From contig JAIYAZ010000005.1 in NCBI GenBank assembly GCA_027488755.1, forward strand, positions 1-38,986: a DNA stretch of 38,986 nt, written 5' to 3'. This document shows positions 8,643-16,526 of this stretch, piece by piece. The stretch is from Verrucomicrobiaceae bacterium. GTDB taxonomy: Bacteria; Verrucomicrobiota; Verrucomicrobiia; Chthoniobacterales; JAATET01. The notes beneath the pieces are model-generated. The model was not told where the DNA came from. It was given only the letters and a program-made list of their open reading frames with translations, and did not search any database. Both the position numbers and the translations under genes were made by a program. How positions within the stretch are numbered: position 1 is the first letter of the stretch; each line of letters starts with the position of its first letter.

Positions 8643-9871
8643 AACCCGCCCCTCTGCTCGCCCTCGCGCTCACCCTCCTGGCCACCCCCGCGACGCCGGC
8701 GGCCACCCCCGCCCTCACCGCGGATTCCGCCGCCCGCCTCGCGCTCGCCCGCAACCCCGAACTCCGCGCCGCCCGCCAGCTCATCACCGAGGCGCAAGCC
8801 CGCGCCCGCGGCACCGGCCGGCTCGCCAATCCCGAGGTCGAACTCGAATTCGGCGCCGGCCCCGACGGCGAGGGCCGCGTCGCCGCCGGCCTCACCCAAC
8901 GCTTCCCCCTCACCGCCCGCCTTCGCTGGGAGCGCCGCCTCTCCGCCCTCAGCATCGAGACGGCCCGCCTCGAGGTCCGCGAACGCGAACGCCAGCTCGT
9001 CGCCGCCACCCGCTCCGCGACGCTCGAACTCGCCGCCGAACGCGAAACCCTCGCCGTCCTCTCCCGCCAACGCGACGCCGCGGAAACCTTCGCCCGGACC
9101 CTCGAGGCCGGCACCCGCGAAGGCCTCGCCTCCCCGCTGGAATCCGGCGAAGCCGCCCTCGCCGCCGCCACCCTCAGCACCGCGCTCGACGCCCGCCGCG
9201 CCCGCGAGGCCACCCTCGCCGGCCAGCTCGCCACCCTCCTCGGCCAGCCCGCCGACGCCCCAATCTCCGTCCGTCCCCCTCCCGCCCTCCCGTCCGCGCC
9301 CCCCGCCAACCGCTCGCCCGGCTTCCTCCCCGCCCTCCGCCTCGCCGAACTGCTCGCCCAGTCCGGCGAAACCGAAGTCTCCCTCGCCCGCGCCTCCCGC
9401 TGGGAGGACATCGGCGTCGGCCTCTTCGCCGAAGGCGAGCGCCTTCGCGACGAACCCGGCGGACTGGAACCCGAAGCCCTCGTCGGCGTCCGGCTCACCG
9501 TCCCCCTGCCCGCCTGGCGCGACGGCTCCGCCGCCGTCGCCGAAAAACAGGCCGCCGCCGACCGCCACCGGCAGCAACGCGACGCCACCCGCCTCGCCGC
9601 TCTCAATGCCGCCCTCGCCGCCCACCGCACCATGACCGCCCGCCACCGCGCCGCGACCCTCGCCTCCACCCAACTCGTCCCCGCCGCCCAGCGCCAGGCC
9701 ACCGCCGCCGAAACCGCCCACCAGCGCGGCGAAATCGACGCCGCCACCCTCTTCCTCGCCCGCGAACGCCTCACCGCCGCCGAGCTCGCCGCCATCGACG
9801 CCCGCCGCGACTTCAACCTCGCCCACTCCGACTGGCTCGCCGCCATCGGCGAACTCACGCCCACGCCATGA
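8639..9871 (+). CDS. CzcC-like outer-membrane efflux protein (TolC family)
   Basis: A 410-residue outer-membrane channel of a tripartite RND pump. A signal peptide covers residues 1-20 (ALALTLLATPATPA). The mature protein has the OEP pattern of two related coiled-coil halves, beginning with LTADSAARLALARNPELRAA and continuing with long Ala/Arg/Glu-rich helices, plus LANPEVELEFGAG and TVPLPAWRDGSA, which match CzcC-type proteins. No acylated cysteine follows the signal sequence. The gene starts inside the stop of an 18-codon leader ORF and ends in a 4-base ATGA overlap with the adaptor gene, so translation of the operon is coupled throughout. The exported metal cannot be deduced from this subunit. 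Confidence 0.88.
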   Translation: MKPAPLLALALTLLATPATPAATPALTADSAARLALARNPELRAARQLITEAQARARGTGRLANPEVELEFGAGPDGEGRVAAGLTQRFPLTARLRWERRLSALSIETARLEVRERERQLVAATRSATLELAAERETLAVLSRQRDAAETFARTLEAGTREGLASPLESGEAALAAATLSTALDARRAREATLAGQLATLLGQPADAPISVRPPPALPSAPPANRSPGFLPALRLAELLAQSGETEVSLARASRWEDIGVGLFAEGERLRDEPGGLEPEALVGVRLTVPLPAWRDGSAAVAEKQAAADRHRQQRDATRLAALNAALAAHRTMTARHRAATLASTQLVPAAQRQATAAETAHQRGEIDAATLFLARERLTAAELAAIDARRDFNLAHSDWLAAIGELTPTP

Positions 9872-10974
9872 AAACCCCGCTCGCCCTCCTCCTCCTTCTT
9901 CTTCCCCTCGGCACCACCGCCGCGACCGATCGCGCCGCCAACACCGTCGTCCTCGACGACCACGCCATCAAAAACCTCCGCCTCGAAACCGCCCTCGCCG
10001 AGGAAACCGTCTTCGAAGACACCGTCTTCGCGCTCGGCCACATCGAGCCCGACCCCGCCCGCGTCGCCGCCGTCACCAGCCGCATCCCCGGCCGCATCGA
10101 CCGCCTCGCCGTCACCCCCGGCCAGACCGTCCGCGAAGGCGAGGAACTCGCCCGCGTCGAAAGCCGCCTCCCCGGCAACCCGCCGCCCACCATCCCCCTC
10201 ACCGCGCCCATCGCTGGCCTCGTCACCCAGCTCGACGTCCGCCGCGGCGCCCCCGTGGAACCCGACCGCACCCTGCTCGAAATCACCGACCTCCGCGAAG
10301 TCCTCGCCATCGCCCGCGTCCCGCAGCACGCCGCCGGCCGCATCCCCCCCGGAGCCCGCGCCCACATCACCGTCGCCGCCGTTCCCGGCGTCCCCTTCGA
10401 AGGCACCTTCCTCCGCTTCGGCACCGCCGCGGACGAAACCAGCGGCACCCTAGACGCCATCTTCGTCCTGCCAAACGCCGACGCCCGCCTCCGCCCCGGC
10501 ATGCGCGCCGAGTTCGCCATCGTCACCGCCCGCCGCGCAAACGTCCTCGCCATCCCCCGCCGCGCCCTCCAGGGCGACCCCGCCAACCGCTTCGTCTACG
10601 TCCGCGACTTCGACCTCAAAAACGCCTTCCTCAAATCCCCCGTCACCACCGGCGCCACCAACGACCGCTTCGTCGAAATCACCAGCGGCCTCTTCCCCGC
10701 CGACGAAGTCGTCACCACCGGCGCCTACTCGCTCGCCTTCGCCGGCGGCGGCACCATCTCGCTCAAGGAAGCCCTCGACGCCGCCCACGGCCACGAACAC
10801 AACCCCGACGGCTCCGAAATCACCAACGCCCCCGCGAAGCCCGCCCCCAACGCACCCGCCGCGACCACCCCCGCCGCCCCCGGCCTCTTCTGGCCCCTCA
10901 CCAGCGCCACCCTCCTCGTCCTGCTCCTCCTCTCGCTCCTCCGCCGCCGCGCGCCGGCCAACGCCCCCCGCTGA
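9868..10974 (+). CDS. CzcB-like RND periplasmic adaptor with C-terminal membrane segment
   Basis: A 368-residue membrane-fusion protein linking the inner-membrane pump to the outer-membrane channel. It has a signal peptide (residues 1-19), a barrel-sandwich (lipoyl-like) domain with SRIPGRIDRLAVTPGQTVREG and its second half PLTAPIAGLVTQLDVRRGAPV, then beta-barrel segments with LRPGMRAEFAIV. The alpha-hairpin between the lipoyl halves is very short (SRLPGNPPP), as in some metal-efflux adaptors. Two additions are unusual: a His-rich HGHEH (307-311) and a predicted membrane helix at 339-358 followed by RRR, so the C-terminus is probably anchored in the inner membrane. It overlaps its neighbours by 4 bases (upstream) and 1 base (TGATG, downstream). 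Confidence 0.88.
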   Translation: MKTPLALLLLLLPLGTTAATDRAANTVVLDDHAIKNLRLETALAEETVFEDTVFALGHIEPDPARVAAVTSRIPGRIDRLAVTPGQTVREGEELARVESRLPGNPPPTIPLTAPIAGLVTQLDVRRGAPVEPDRTLLEITDLREVLAIARVPQHAAGRIPPGARAHITVAAVPGVPFEGTFLRFGTAADETSGTLDAIFVLPNADARLRPGMRAEFAIVTARRANVLAIPRRALQGDPANRFVYVRDFDLKNAFLKSPVTTGATNDRFVEITSGLFPADEVVTTGAYSLAFAGGGTISLKEALDAAHGHEHNPDGSEITNAPAKPAPNAPAATTPAAPGLFWPLTSATLLVLLLLSLLRRRAPANAPR

Positions 10975-13900
10975 TGCTCAACCGCCTCATCCACTGGTCC
11001 CTCGCGCACCGCGCCCTCATCCTCGCGACGGCCCTCCTCGTGCTCGTCACCGGCCTCCACACCGCCACGCGCCTCCCCGTCGAAGTCCTCCCCGACCTCA
11101 CCAAGCCCACCGTCACCATCCTCACCGAAGCCCCCGGCCTCGCCCCCGAGGAAATCGAAACCCAGGTCACCCAACCCCTCGAACGCGCCCTCCTCGGCGT
11201 CCCCGGCCTCACCCGCCTCCGCTCCAACTCCGACGTCGCCCTCTCCCTCATCGCCGTCGAGTTCGGCTGGGGCACCGACATCACCCGCGCCCGCACCCTC
11301 GTCCAGGAACGCCTCCAAACCGCCCGCGACCAGCTCCCCGCCGGCGTCCAGCCCGTCCTCACCCCCGTCGCCTCCCTCATGGGCGAAATCCTCCTCGTCG
11401 GCGTCCGCTCCACCATCCCGCCCGGACAACCCGGCCACCTCACCCCGGCCGAAGTCCGCACCCTCGCCGACTGGACCATCCGCCCCCGGCTCCAGGGCAT
11501 CCCCGGCATCGCCGAAATCCTCAACCTCGGCGGCGGCGTCAAACGCATCGAAATCCAGCCCGACCCCTTCCGCCTCCAGGCCCACGACGTCACCCTCGCC
11601 GAACTCGAAACCGCCGCCGCCCAGGCCGCCACCGCCACCACCGGCGGATTCCTCGACCGCGGCCCCACCGAGATCATGGTGCGCAACCTCGCCCTCACCA
11701 CCGACCTCGACGCCCTCGCCAACACCATCATCAAAAAAACCCACGACCGCCCCATCCGCATCGCCGACGTCGCCACCCTCGCCTGGGGCCTCGAGCCCAT
11801 GCGCGGCGACGCCGCCGTCAGCCGCCACCCCGAGACCAACCCCACCCCCGGCGTCATCCTCTCCGTCACCAAATCCCCCGGCTTCGACACCCGCGCCCTC
11901 ACCGCCCGCATCCAGACCACCCTCGCCGGCCTCACCCTCCCCCCCGGCGTCGAGACCACCCTCCTCTTCCAGCAGAAGGACTTCATCGACCACGCCATCG
12001 GCAACCTCACTTACGCCATCCGCGACGGCGCCCTCATGGTCGCCGTCGTCCTCTTCCTCTTCCTCCTCAACGTCCGCACCACCCTCATCACCCTCACCGC
12101 CATCCCCCTCTCCTTCGCCGTCACCCTCCTCGTCTTCGCCGGCCTCGGCATCTCGGTAAACTCCATGACCCTCGGCGGCCTCGCCGTCGCCATCGGCATG
12201 GTCGTCGACGACGCCATCGTCGACGTCGAAAACGTCTTCCGCCGCCTCCGCGAAAATGCCGCCTCCGCCCAGCCCAGCCCCCGCCTCACCGTCATCGCCC
12301 AGGCCTCCGGCGAAGTCCGCAACTCCATCCTCTACGCCACCGTCCTCATCATCCTCGTCTTCCTCCCGCTCCTCGGCCTCAGCGGCGTCGAAGGCCGCCT
12401 CTTCACCCCCATCGCCGTCGCCACCATCGTCTCCATGGTCGCGTCCTTCCTCGTCTCGCTCACCGTCATCCCCGTCCTCTGCTCCTTCCTCCTCGCGCCA
12501 AAACCCGCCGACGCCCACCGCGAAGGCCGCCTCGTCCGCGCCGCCAAATCCCTCCTCGAGCTCACCCTCCTCCGCCTCAGCCTCGACCACCCCCGCCTCC
12601 TCCTCGCCCTCGTCCTCCTGCTCCTCGTCGGCACCGCCAGCCTGCTCCCCCGCCTGGGCCGCGACTTCCTCCCCCCCTTCCAGGAGGAAACCGCCCTCGT
12701 CGCCGTCACCGCCGCCCCCGGCACCTCCCTCGAGGAAATGCGCCGCATCGCCGACGCCGTCGAACGCCAGATCCTCGCCGTCCCCGAGATCGCCCAGATC
12801 GGTCGCCGCATCGGCCGCGCCGAACGCGGCGACCACGTCGTCCCCGTATCCACCGCCGAATTCGACCTCGACTTCCGCACCTTCCCCGGCGCCCGCGACC
12901 GCCGCACCGTCCTCGCCGACGTCCAGACCCGCATCCGCGCCATCCCCGGCGTCTTCGCCGCCGTCGGCGGACCCCTCGCCGACCGCATCGGCCACATGCT
13001 CAGCGGCGTCTCCGCCCCCATCGCCGTCAAAATCTTCGGCCCCGACCTCGACGTCCTCCTCCGCCTCGGCGGCGAAATCCAGGCCATTGCCCAAACCATC
13101 CCCGGCCTCGAAAACGCCCGCCTCGACCAGCAGGCCCCCATCCCCCAGCTCCGCATCGAGGCCGACCGCGACCGCGCCGCCGCCTACGGCCTCACCCCCG
13201 GCTCCCTCAACGACCAGCTCAGCCACCTCCTCGGCGGCCGCGAAATCGCCACCCTCCGCGACGGCCCCCGCACCATCCCCCTCGTCACCCGCCTCGCCCC
13301 CGCCTGGCGCGACACCCCCGAACGCATCGCCACCCTCCCCATCGAAACCACCACCGGCGAACGCGTCCCCGTCGCCCTCGTCGCGGACCTCCGTGAAACC
13401 CGCGGCCCCAACGTCATCTTCCGCGAAAACGCCCAGCGCCGCTTCACACTCGCCATCAAACCCACCGCCCCCGACGCCGCCGCCCTCGTCGCGCGCCTCC
13501 AGCGCGAAGTCGCCGCCCGCGTCACGCTCCCCCCCGGCACCTACGTCACCTACGAAGGCGAATTCCAGGCCCAACGCGACGCCACCTGGCGCATCGCCGG
13601 CCTCTCCCTTCTTGTCCTCGCCGCCATCGCCCTCCTCCTCGCCGGCTACTTCCGCACCCCCTTCTTCGCCGCCCAGGTCCTCGCCGACATCCCCCTCGCC
13701 CTCCTCGGCGGCCTCCTCCTCACCTGGCTCCTCGTCGGCACCATCAGCATCGCCACCCTCGTCGGCTTCATCGCCGTCGCCGGCGTCGCCGCGCGCAATT
13801 CCATCATGCTCCTCAGCCACTTCCTCCATCTCATGGCCGTGGAAAAAGAACCCTTCGGCCGCGCCCTCATCCTCCGCGGCACCCGCGAACGCCTCGTCCC

Positions 13901-14123
13901 CGTCCTCATGACCGCCCTCTCCGCCGGCATCGGCCTCCTCCCCCTCGTTTTTGCCGCCGGCCAGCCCGGCAAGGAAATCCTCCACCCCGTCGCCGTCGTC
14001 ATCGTCGGCGGCCTCGTCACCAGCACCCTCCTCGGCCTCGCCGTCACCCCCGCCGTCTTCCACGCCCTCGGCCGCCGCGCCGCCGAAAAAGCCATCGCCC
14101 GCCAAGCCCCCGCATGCCAATAA
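10974..14123 (+). CDS. CzcA/CusA-like heavy-metal RND efflux pump
   Basis: A 1049-residue inner-membrane proton antiporter of the HME-RND family, with the usual 12-helix, two-repeat layout and two large periplasmic loops. The N-terminus (LPVEVLPDLTKPTVTI, APEEIETQVTQPLE) is typical of HME pumps. Transmembrane helix 4 carries GMVVDDAIVDVEN (408-420), whose acidic residues are candidates for the proton relay. This differs from the DFG...DGAVV pattern of CzcA proper and is nearer to CusA-like pumps, so monovalent copper/silver is possible but unproven. RDFLPPFQEETALV starts the second repeat and ARNSIMLLSHFLHLM lies near helix 10. Its coding strand is extraordinarily C-rich: 35 C to 5 G in the 60 bases from 12061. 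Confidence 0.92.
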   Translation: MLNRLIHWSLAHRALILATALLVLVTGLHTATRLPVEVLPDLTKPTVTILTEAPGLAPEEIETQVTQPLERALLGVPGLTRLRSNSDVALSLIAVEFGWGTDITRARTLVQERLQTARDQLPAGVQPVLTPVASLMGEILLVGVRSTIPPGQPGHLTPAEVRTLADWTIRPRLQGIPGIAEILNLGGGVKRIEIQPDPFRLQAHDVTLAELETAAAQAATATTGGFLDRGPTEIMVRNLALTTDLDALANTIIKKTHDRPIRIADVATLAWGLEPMRGDAAVSRHPETNPTPGVILSVTKSPGFDTRALTARIQTTLAGLTLPPGVETTLLFQQKDFIDHAIGNLTYAIRDGALMVAVVLFLFLLNVRTTLITLTAIPLSFAVTLLVFAGLGISVNSMTLGGLAVAIGMVVDDAIVDVENVFRRLRENAASAQPSPRLTVIAQASGEVRNSILYATVLIILVFLPLLGLSGVEGRLFTPIAVATIVSMVASFLVSLTVIPVLCSFLLAPKPADAHREGRLVRAAKSLLELTLLRLSLDHPRLLLALVLLLLVGTASLLPRLGRDFLPPFQEETALVAVTAAPGTSLEEMRRIADAVERQILAVPEIAQIGRRIGRAERGDHVVPVSTAEFDLDFRTFPGARDRRTVLADVQTRIRAIPGVFAAVGGPLADRIGHMLSGVSAPIAVKIFGPDLDVLLRLGGEIQAIAQTIPGLENARLDQQAPIPQLRIEADRDRAAAYGLTPGSLNDQLSHLLGGREIATLRDGPRTIPLVTRLAPAWRDTPERIATLPIETTTGERVPVALVADLRETRGPNVIFRENAQRRFTLAIKPTAPDAAALVARLQREVAARVTLPPGTYVTYEGEFQAQRDATWRIAGLSLLVLAAIALLLAGYFRTPFFAAQVLADIPLALLGGLLLTWLLVGTISIATLVGFIAVAGVAARNSIMLLSHFLHLMAVEKEPFGRALILRGTRERLVPVLMTALSAGIGLLPLVFAAGQPGKEILHPVAVVIVGGLVTSTLLGLAVTPAVFHALGRRAAEKAIARQAPACQ

Positions 14124-14152
14124 CCCCCCCTCAACCCCTCAACCTCTCAACC

Positions 14153-14578
14153 ATGAAACTCCTCCTCGCCCTCCTCCTCACCGCCACCGCCCACGCCGGA
14201 AGCAACCACGCCCACACCCCCGGCCCCAACGGCGGCCGCCTCCTCACCGCCGTCGAGCCCCACGTCGAATTCTTCGTCACCCCCGCGCGCACCCTCCGCC
14301 TCACCTTCGTCGACGACGCGAACAAACCCCTCGCCCCCGCAGCGCAGGAAATCACCGTCATCACCGGCGACCGCAGCGCCCCCACCAAAATCACCTTCAC
14401 CCGCGAAGGCAACGCCCTCGTCTCCGCGCAACCCCTCCCGCCCGGCGACAAACTCCCCGTCATCGTCCAAATCAAAGCCACCCCGGACGCCAAACCCGCC
14501 GTCGAAAAATTCAACCTCAACCTCGCCACCTGCCCCGGCTGCCAGCGCCCCGAATACACCTGCACCTGCGCCCACTAA
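14153..14578 (+). CDS. Small exported protein with Cys-rich tail, last gene of efflux operon
   Basis: A 141-residue protein I do not recognise. The N-terminus is a short signal peptide (MKLLLALLLTATAHA), which is why ATG 14153 is preferred over the in-frame ATG 14114 that overlaps the end of the pump gene. The mature protein opens with SNHAHTPGPNGG, has a beta-rich middle similar in style to a small immunoglobulin-like domain (HVEFFV, LRLTFVDD, KLPVIVQIKA), and ends in CPGCQRPEYTCTCAH. The four cysteines (127, 130, 137, 139) and final His make a likely metal site. It sits 29 bases after the pump gene, so a periplasmic metal chaperone or sensor for the efflux system is a reasonable inference. 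Confidence 0.7.
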   Translation: MKLLLALLLTATAHAGSNHAHTPGPNGGRLLTAVEPHVEFFVTPARTLRLTFVDDANKPLAPAAQEITVITGDRSAPTKITFTREGNALVSAQPLPPGDKLPVIVQIKATPDAKPAVEKFNLNLATCPGCQRPEYTCTCAH

Positions 14579-14589
14579 AGCCTCCCCCT

Positions 14590-14667
14590 TGTAGCGGCGG
14601 TCTATGACCGCCGCCCCCCTCACCGCTTCACAATAAACCGCTCCCCCCGCGGCAGCCGCGCGATCAC
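14590..14667 (+). repeat. Intergenic hairpin repeat, copy B, running into the bicupin gene
   Basis: A perfect 8-bp stem GCGGCGGT (14594-14601) / ACCGCCGC (14607-14614) with the loop CTATG. It is the second copy of the element at 7998. It lies between two convergent stops, and the matched 3' flank (14641-14667) falls inside the last codons of the bicupin gene. It may also act as a bidirectional transcription barrier, although no T-run follows. Confidence 0.7.
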
Positions 14668-15735
14668 CGCCGGATCCGCGTCCAGATTGCGCCCCAGCAC
14701 CTCGCTTGAAACCCCGGCCAGAATCTCCGACATCCCGATCGCCTCGAACTCCGGCGCGTTAAACACGCTCAGCAGCAAAAACGGCTCGTCCCCCAGCGCC
14801 TCCACCGCGTGCGCCCCGTTGCGCGGCAGGAACCCGATGTCCCCCACGCCCAGCTCCACCGCGCTCGCCGCCTCCCCGCCCTCGAACAACGTCACCCGCG
14901 CCCGCCCCGCCAGCACGAGATCCCACTCATCCGCGTTCGGATGCCAGTGCGGCTCCCGCACCCCGCCGGGATCCAGCTGCGTAATCGCCCCGATCAACGT
15001 CCGGCTCATCGGGAAATTCTCCTTCGACGCCTGCACAAACCACCCGCCCGGACACCGCATCGGCGGCAGCGCCATCAACGAAAACCCAAACGGCTGCGGC
15101 GGCGGGCCCGCCTCGCCCCGCGGCGTCAGCGCCAGCGCCGGATCCCCCACCGCGCCCGCCCGCAGAATCGGCGCCCGTTCCCCCGCGACCCCCAACTCCG
15201 CGACCGGCACCCCCAGCACCGCCTCCACAATCTCCGCCCGCTCCGTCCGCAAAAAATCCGTCACCTCGAACGCATTCACCTCGCTCGACGTCCCGTCGTC
15301 ATAAACCGACGTAAACACGCACCCCTCCGCCCCATACGCCCACACGCTGTGCCCGTGACCGCGCGGCACCGACCACACGTCCCCCGCCCGCAACTCCTGC
15401 AGCCCGCTGTTGCCAAACGGATCGTAAACCGACAGCACGCACGCCCCGGAAATCACGTAGCCAAACTCCGCCGCCGCCCGGTGCCAATGCAACCCGCGCA
15501 AACTCCCCGGCTGCATCGACACGTAGGACGCCGCCATGTCCTGGATCGCCGGCGTATCCGCCACCGTCGTCTCCTTGATCCAGCCGCCCGGAAACTCCCG
15601 CCGCGGCCGCACATTAAACGACGGCCCCGTCCCCGACTTCCCTCCCCCGCCCGCGGCCACCGCCGCCGTCAGATTCCCCAGGGAGGACACCCCCGCCAAC
15701 GCGAGAGTCGTGCGCATGAAATCCCGTCGATCCAT
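14620..15735 (-). CDS. Tat-exported bicupin, oxalate decarboxylase family
   Basis: A 371-residue protein with two cupin domains resembling Bacillus OxdC, which splits oxalate to formate and CO2 using manganese. A Tat signal MDRRDFMRTT (twin Arg 3-4) precedes a hydrophobic run. Cupin 1 has HWH (83-85), Glu90 and His129; cupin 2 has HWHPNADEW with His263, His265, Glu270, and His309. All eight metal ligands are thus present, though Glu90 is one residue further from the His pair than in OxdC. The lid that in OxdC reads SENST is SEVNA here (151-155); its catalytic Glu is kept as Glu152. The enzyme is therefore probably active, most likely in the periplasm; decarboxylase versus oxidase cannot be settled by reading. 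It converges on the efflux operon and diverges from the HupE gene. Confidence 0.82.
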   Translation of the reverse strand: MDRRDFMRTTLALAGVSSLGNLTAAVAAGGGGKSGTGPSFNVRPRREFPGGWIKETTVADTPAIQDMAASYVSMQPGSLRGLHWHRAAAEFGYVISGACVLSVYDPFGNSGLQELRAGDVWSVPRGHGHSVWAYGAEGCVFTSVYDDGTSSEVNAFEVTDFLRTERAEIVEAVLGVPVAELGVAGERAPILRAGAVGDPALALTPRGEAGPPPQPFGFSLMALPPMRCPGGWFVQASKENFPMSRTLIGAITQLDPGGVREPHWHPNADEWDLVLAGRARVTLFEGGEAASAVELGVGDIGFLPRNGAHAVEALGDEPFLLLSVFNAPEFEAIGMSEILAGVSSEVLGRNLDADPAVIARLPRGERFIVKR

Positions 15736-15741
15736 GCGCGC

Positions 15742-15769
15742 ACCCTACCGCAATCCGCCGTCCCGCCAA
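15742..15769 (-). promoter_or_regulatory. Putative promoter of the bicupin gene (leaderless)
   Basis: On the minus strand, TTGGCG (15764-15769), a 16-base spacer and TAGGGT (15742-15747). The -10 hexamer ends six bases before the ATG, so transcription would begin at or next to the start codon. Confidence 0.45.
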
Positions 15770-15807
15770 ATCGCGATTCCGCATTGCCATGCGGCCCCCG
15801 CCCGCGC

Positions 15808-16407
15808 ATGAAGAAACGCACACCCGCGATGAAAAACCCCACCCTCCCGCTCGCCGCCCTTCTCCTCGCCCTACCCACCCTCGCGCACGCCCACACCGGC
15901 GCCGGCTCCACCCACGGCCTCACCTCCGGTTTCGCCCACCCCATCCTCGGCCTCGACCACCTCCTCGCCATGGTCGCCATCGGCCTCTGGGCCGCGCAGA
16001 CCGGTGGCCGCGCCCTCTGGGCCATCCCGGCTACCTTCGTCGGCGTCATGGCGCTCGGCGGCGCCCTCGGCATTGCCGGCGTTGCCGTGCCCTTCATCGA
16101 GCCCGGCATCCTCGTCTCGGTCCTCCTCCTCGGCCTGCTCATCGCCCTCGCCGTGCGCCTGCCCCTCGCCGCCGCCCTCCCGCTCGTCGGCCTCTTCGCC
16201 CTCTTCCACGGAGCCGCCCACGGTGACGAAATGCCCCCCGACGCCTCCGGCCTCACCTACGCCGCCGGCTTCCTCCTCGCCACCGCCGCCCTCCATGCCG
16301 CCGGCATCGGGCTTGGCCTCGGTTTCAACCGCCTCGCCGACGCCCCCCTCGTCCGCTTCGCCGGCGCCGCCATCGTCGTCACCGGCCTCACCCTCGCCCT
16401 CAGCTAA
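15808..16407 (+). CDS. HupE/UreJ family nickel/cobalt permease
   Basis: A 199-residue inner-membrane protein with a cleavable leader (LPLAALLLALPTLAHA) and about six further hydrophobic segments. The family signature HPILGLDHLLAM (H-x5-DH) and a second FHGAAHGDE block, both rich in metal-binding His and Asp, are present. HupE/UreJ proteins take up nickel or cobalt, sometimes across the outer membrane, to serve hydrogenase, urease or cobalamin enzymes. No such enzyme is encoded in the window. The start could also be ATG 15829, seven codons later; neither start has a good ribosome site. The gene is divergent from the bicupin and separated by 119 bases from the K+ channel gene. Confidence 0.85.
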   Translation: MKKRTPAMKNPTLPLAALLLALPTLAHAHTGAGSTHGLTSGFAHPILGLDHLLAMVAIGLWAAQTGGRALWAIPATFVGVMALGGALGIAGVAVPFIEPGILVSVLLLGLLIALAVRLPLAAALPLVGLFALFHGAAHGDEMPPDASGLTYAAGFLLATAALHAAGIGLGLGFNRLADAPLVRFAGAAIVVTGLTLALS

Positions 16408-16526
16408 CCTCCAGGGCCCCCTCATTTCCGCTTACCGCTTCTTTTCCGCGTCCCCCCGCATTTTTTCCGCCCCCTTTCCGAGTTCCCGATTCCCTCCCGG
16501 CCCCGCGCGTGCCATAACCCGCAGCC

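Noticed and set aside
10725-14120. A 1131-codon open frame on the minus strand opposite the RND pump genes, rich in Gly, Asp and Glu
   Set aside because: It mirrors the C-rich codons of the pump gene, has no domain or motif, and the plus-strand proteins are unambiguous.
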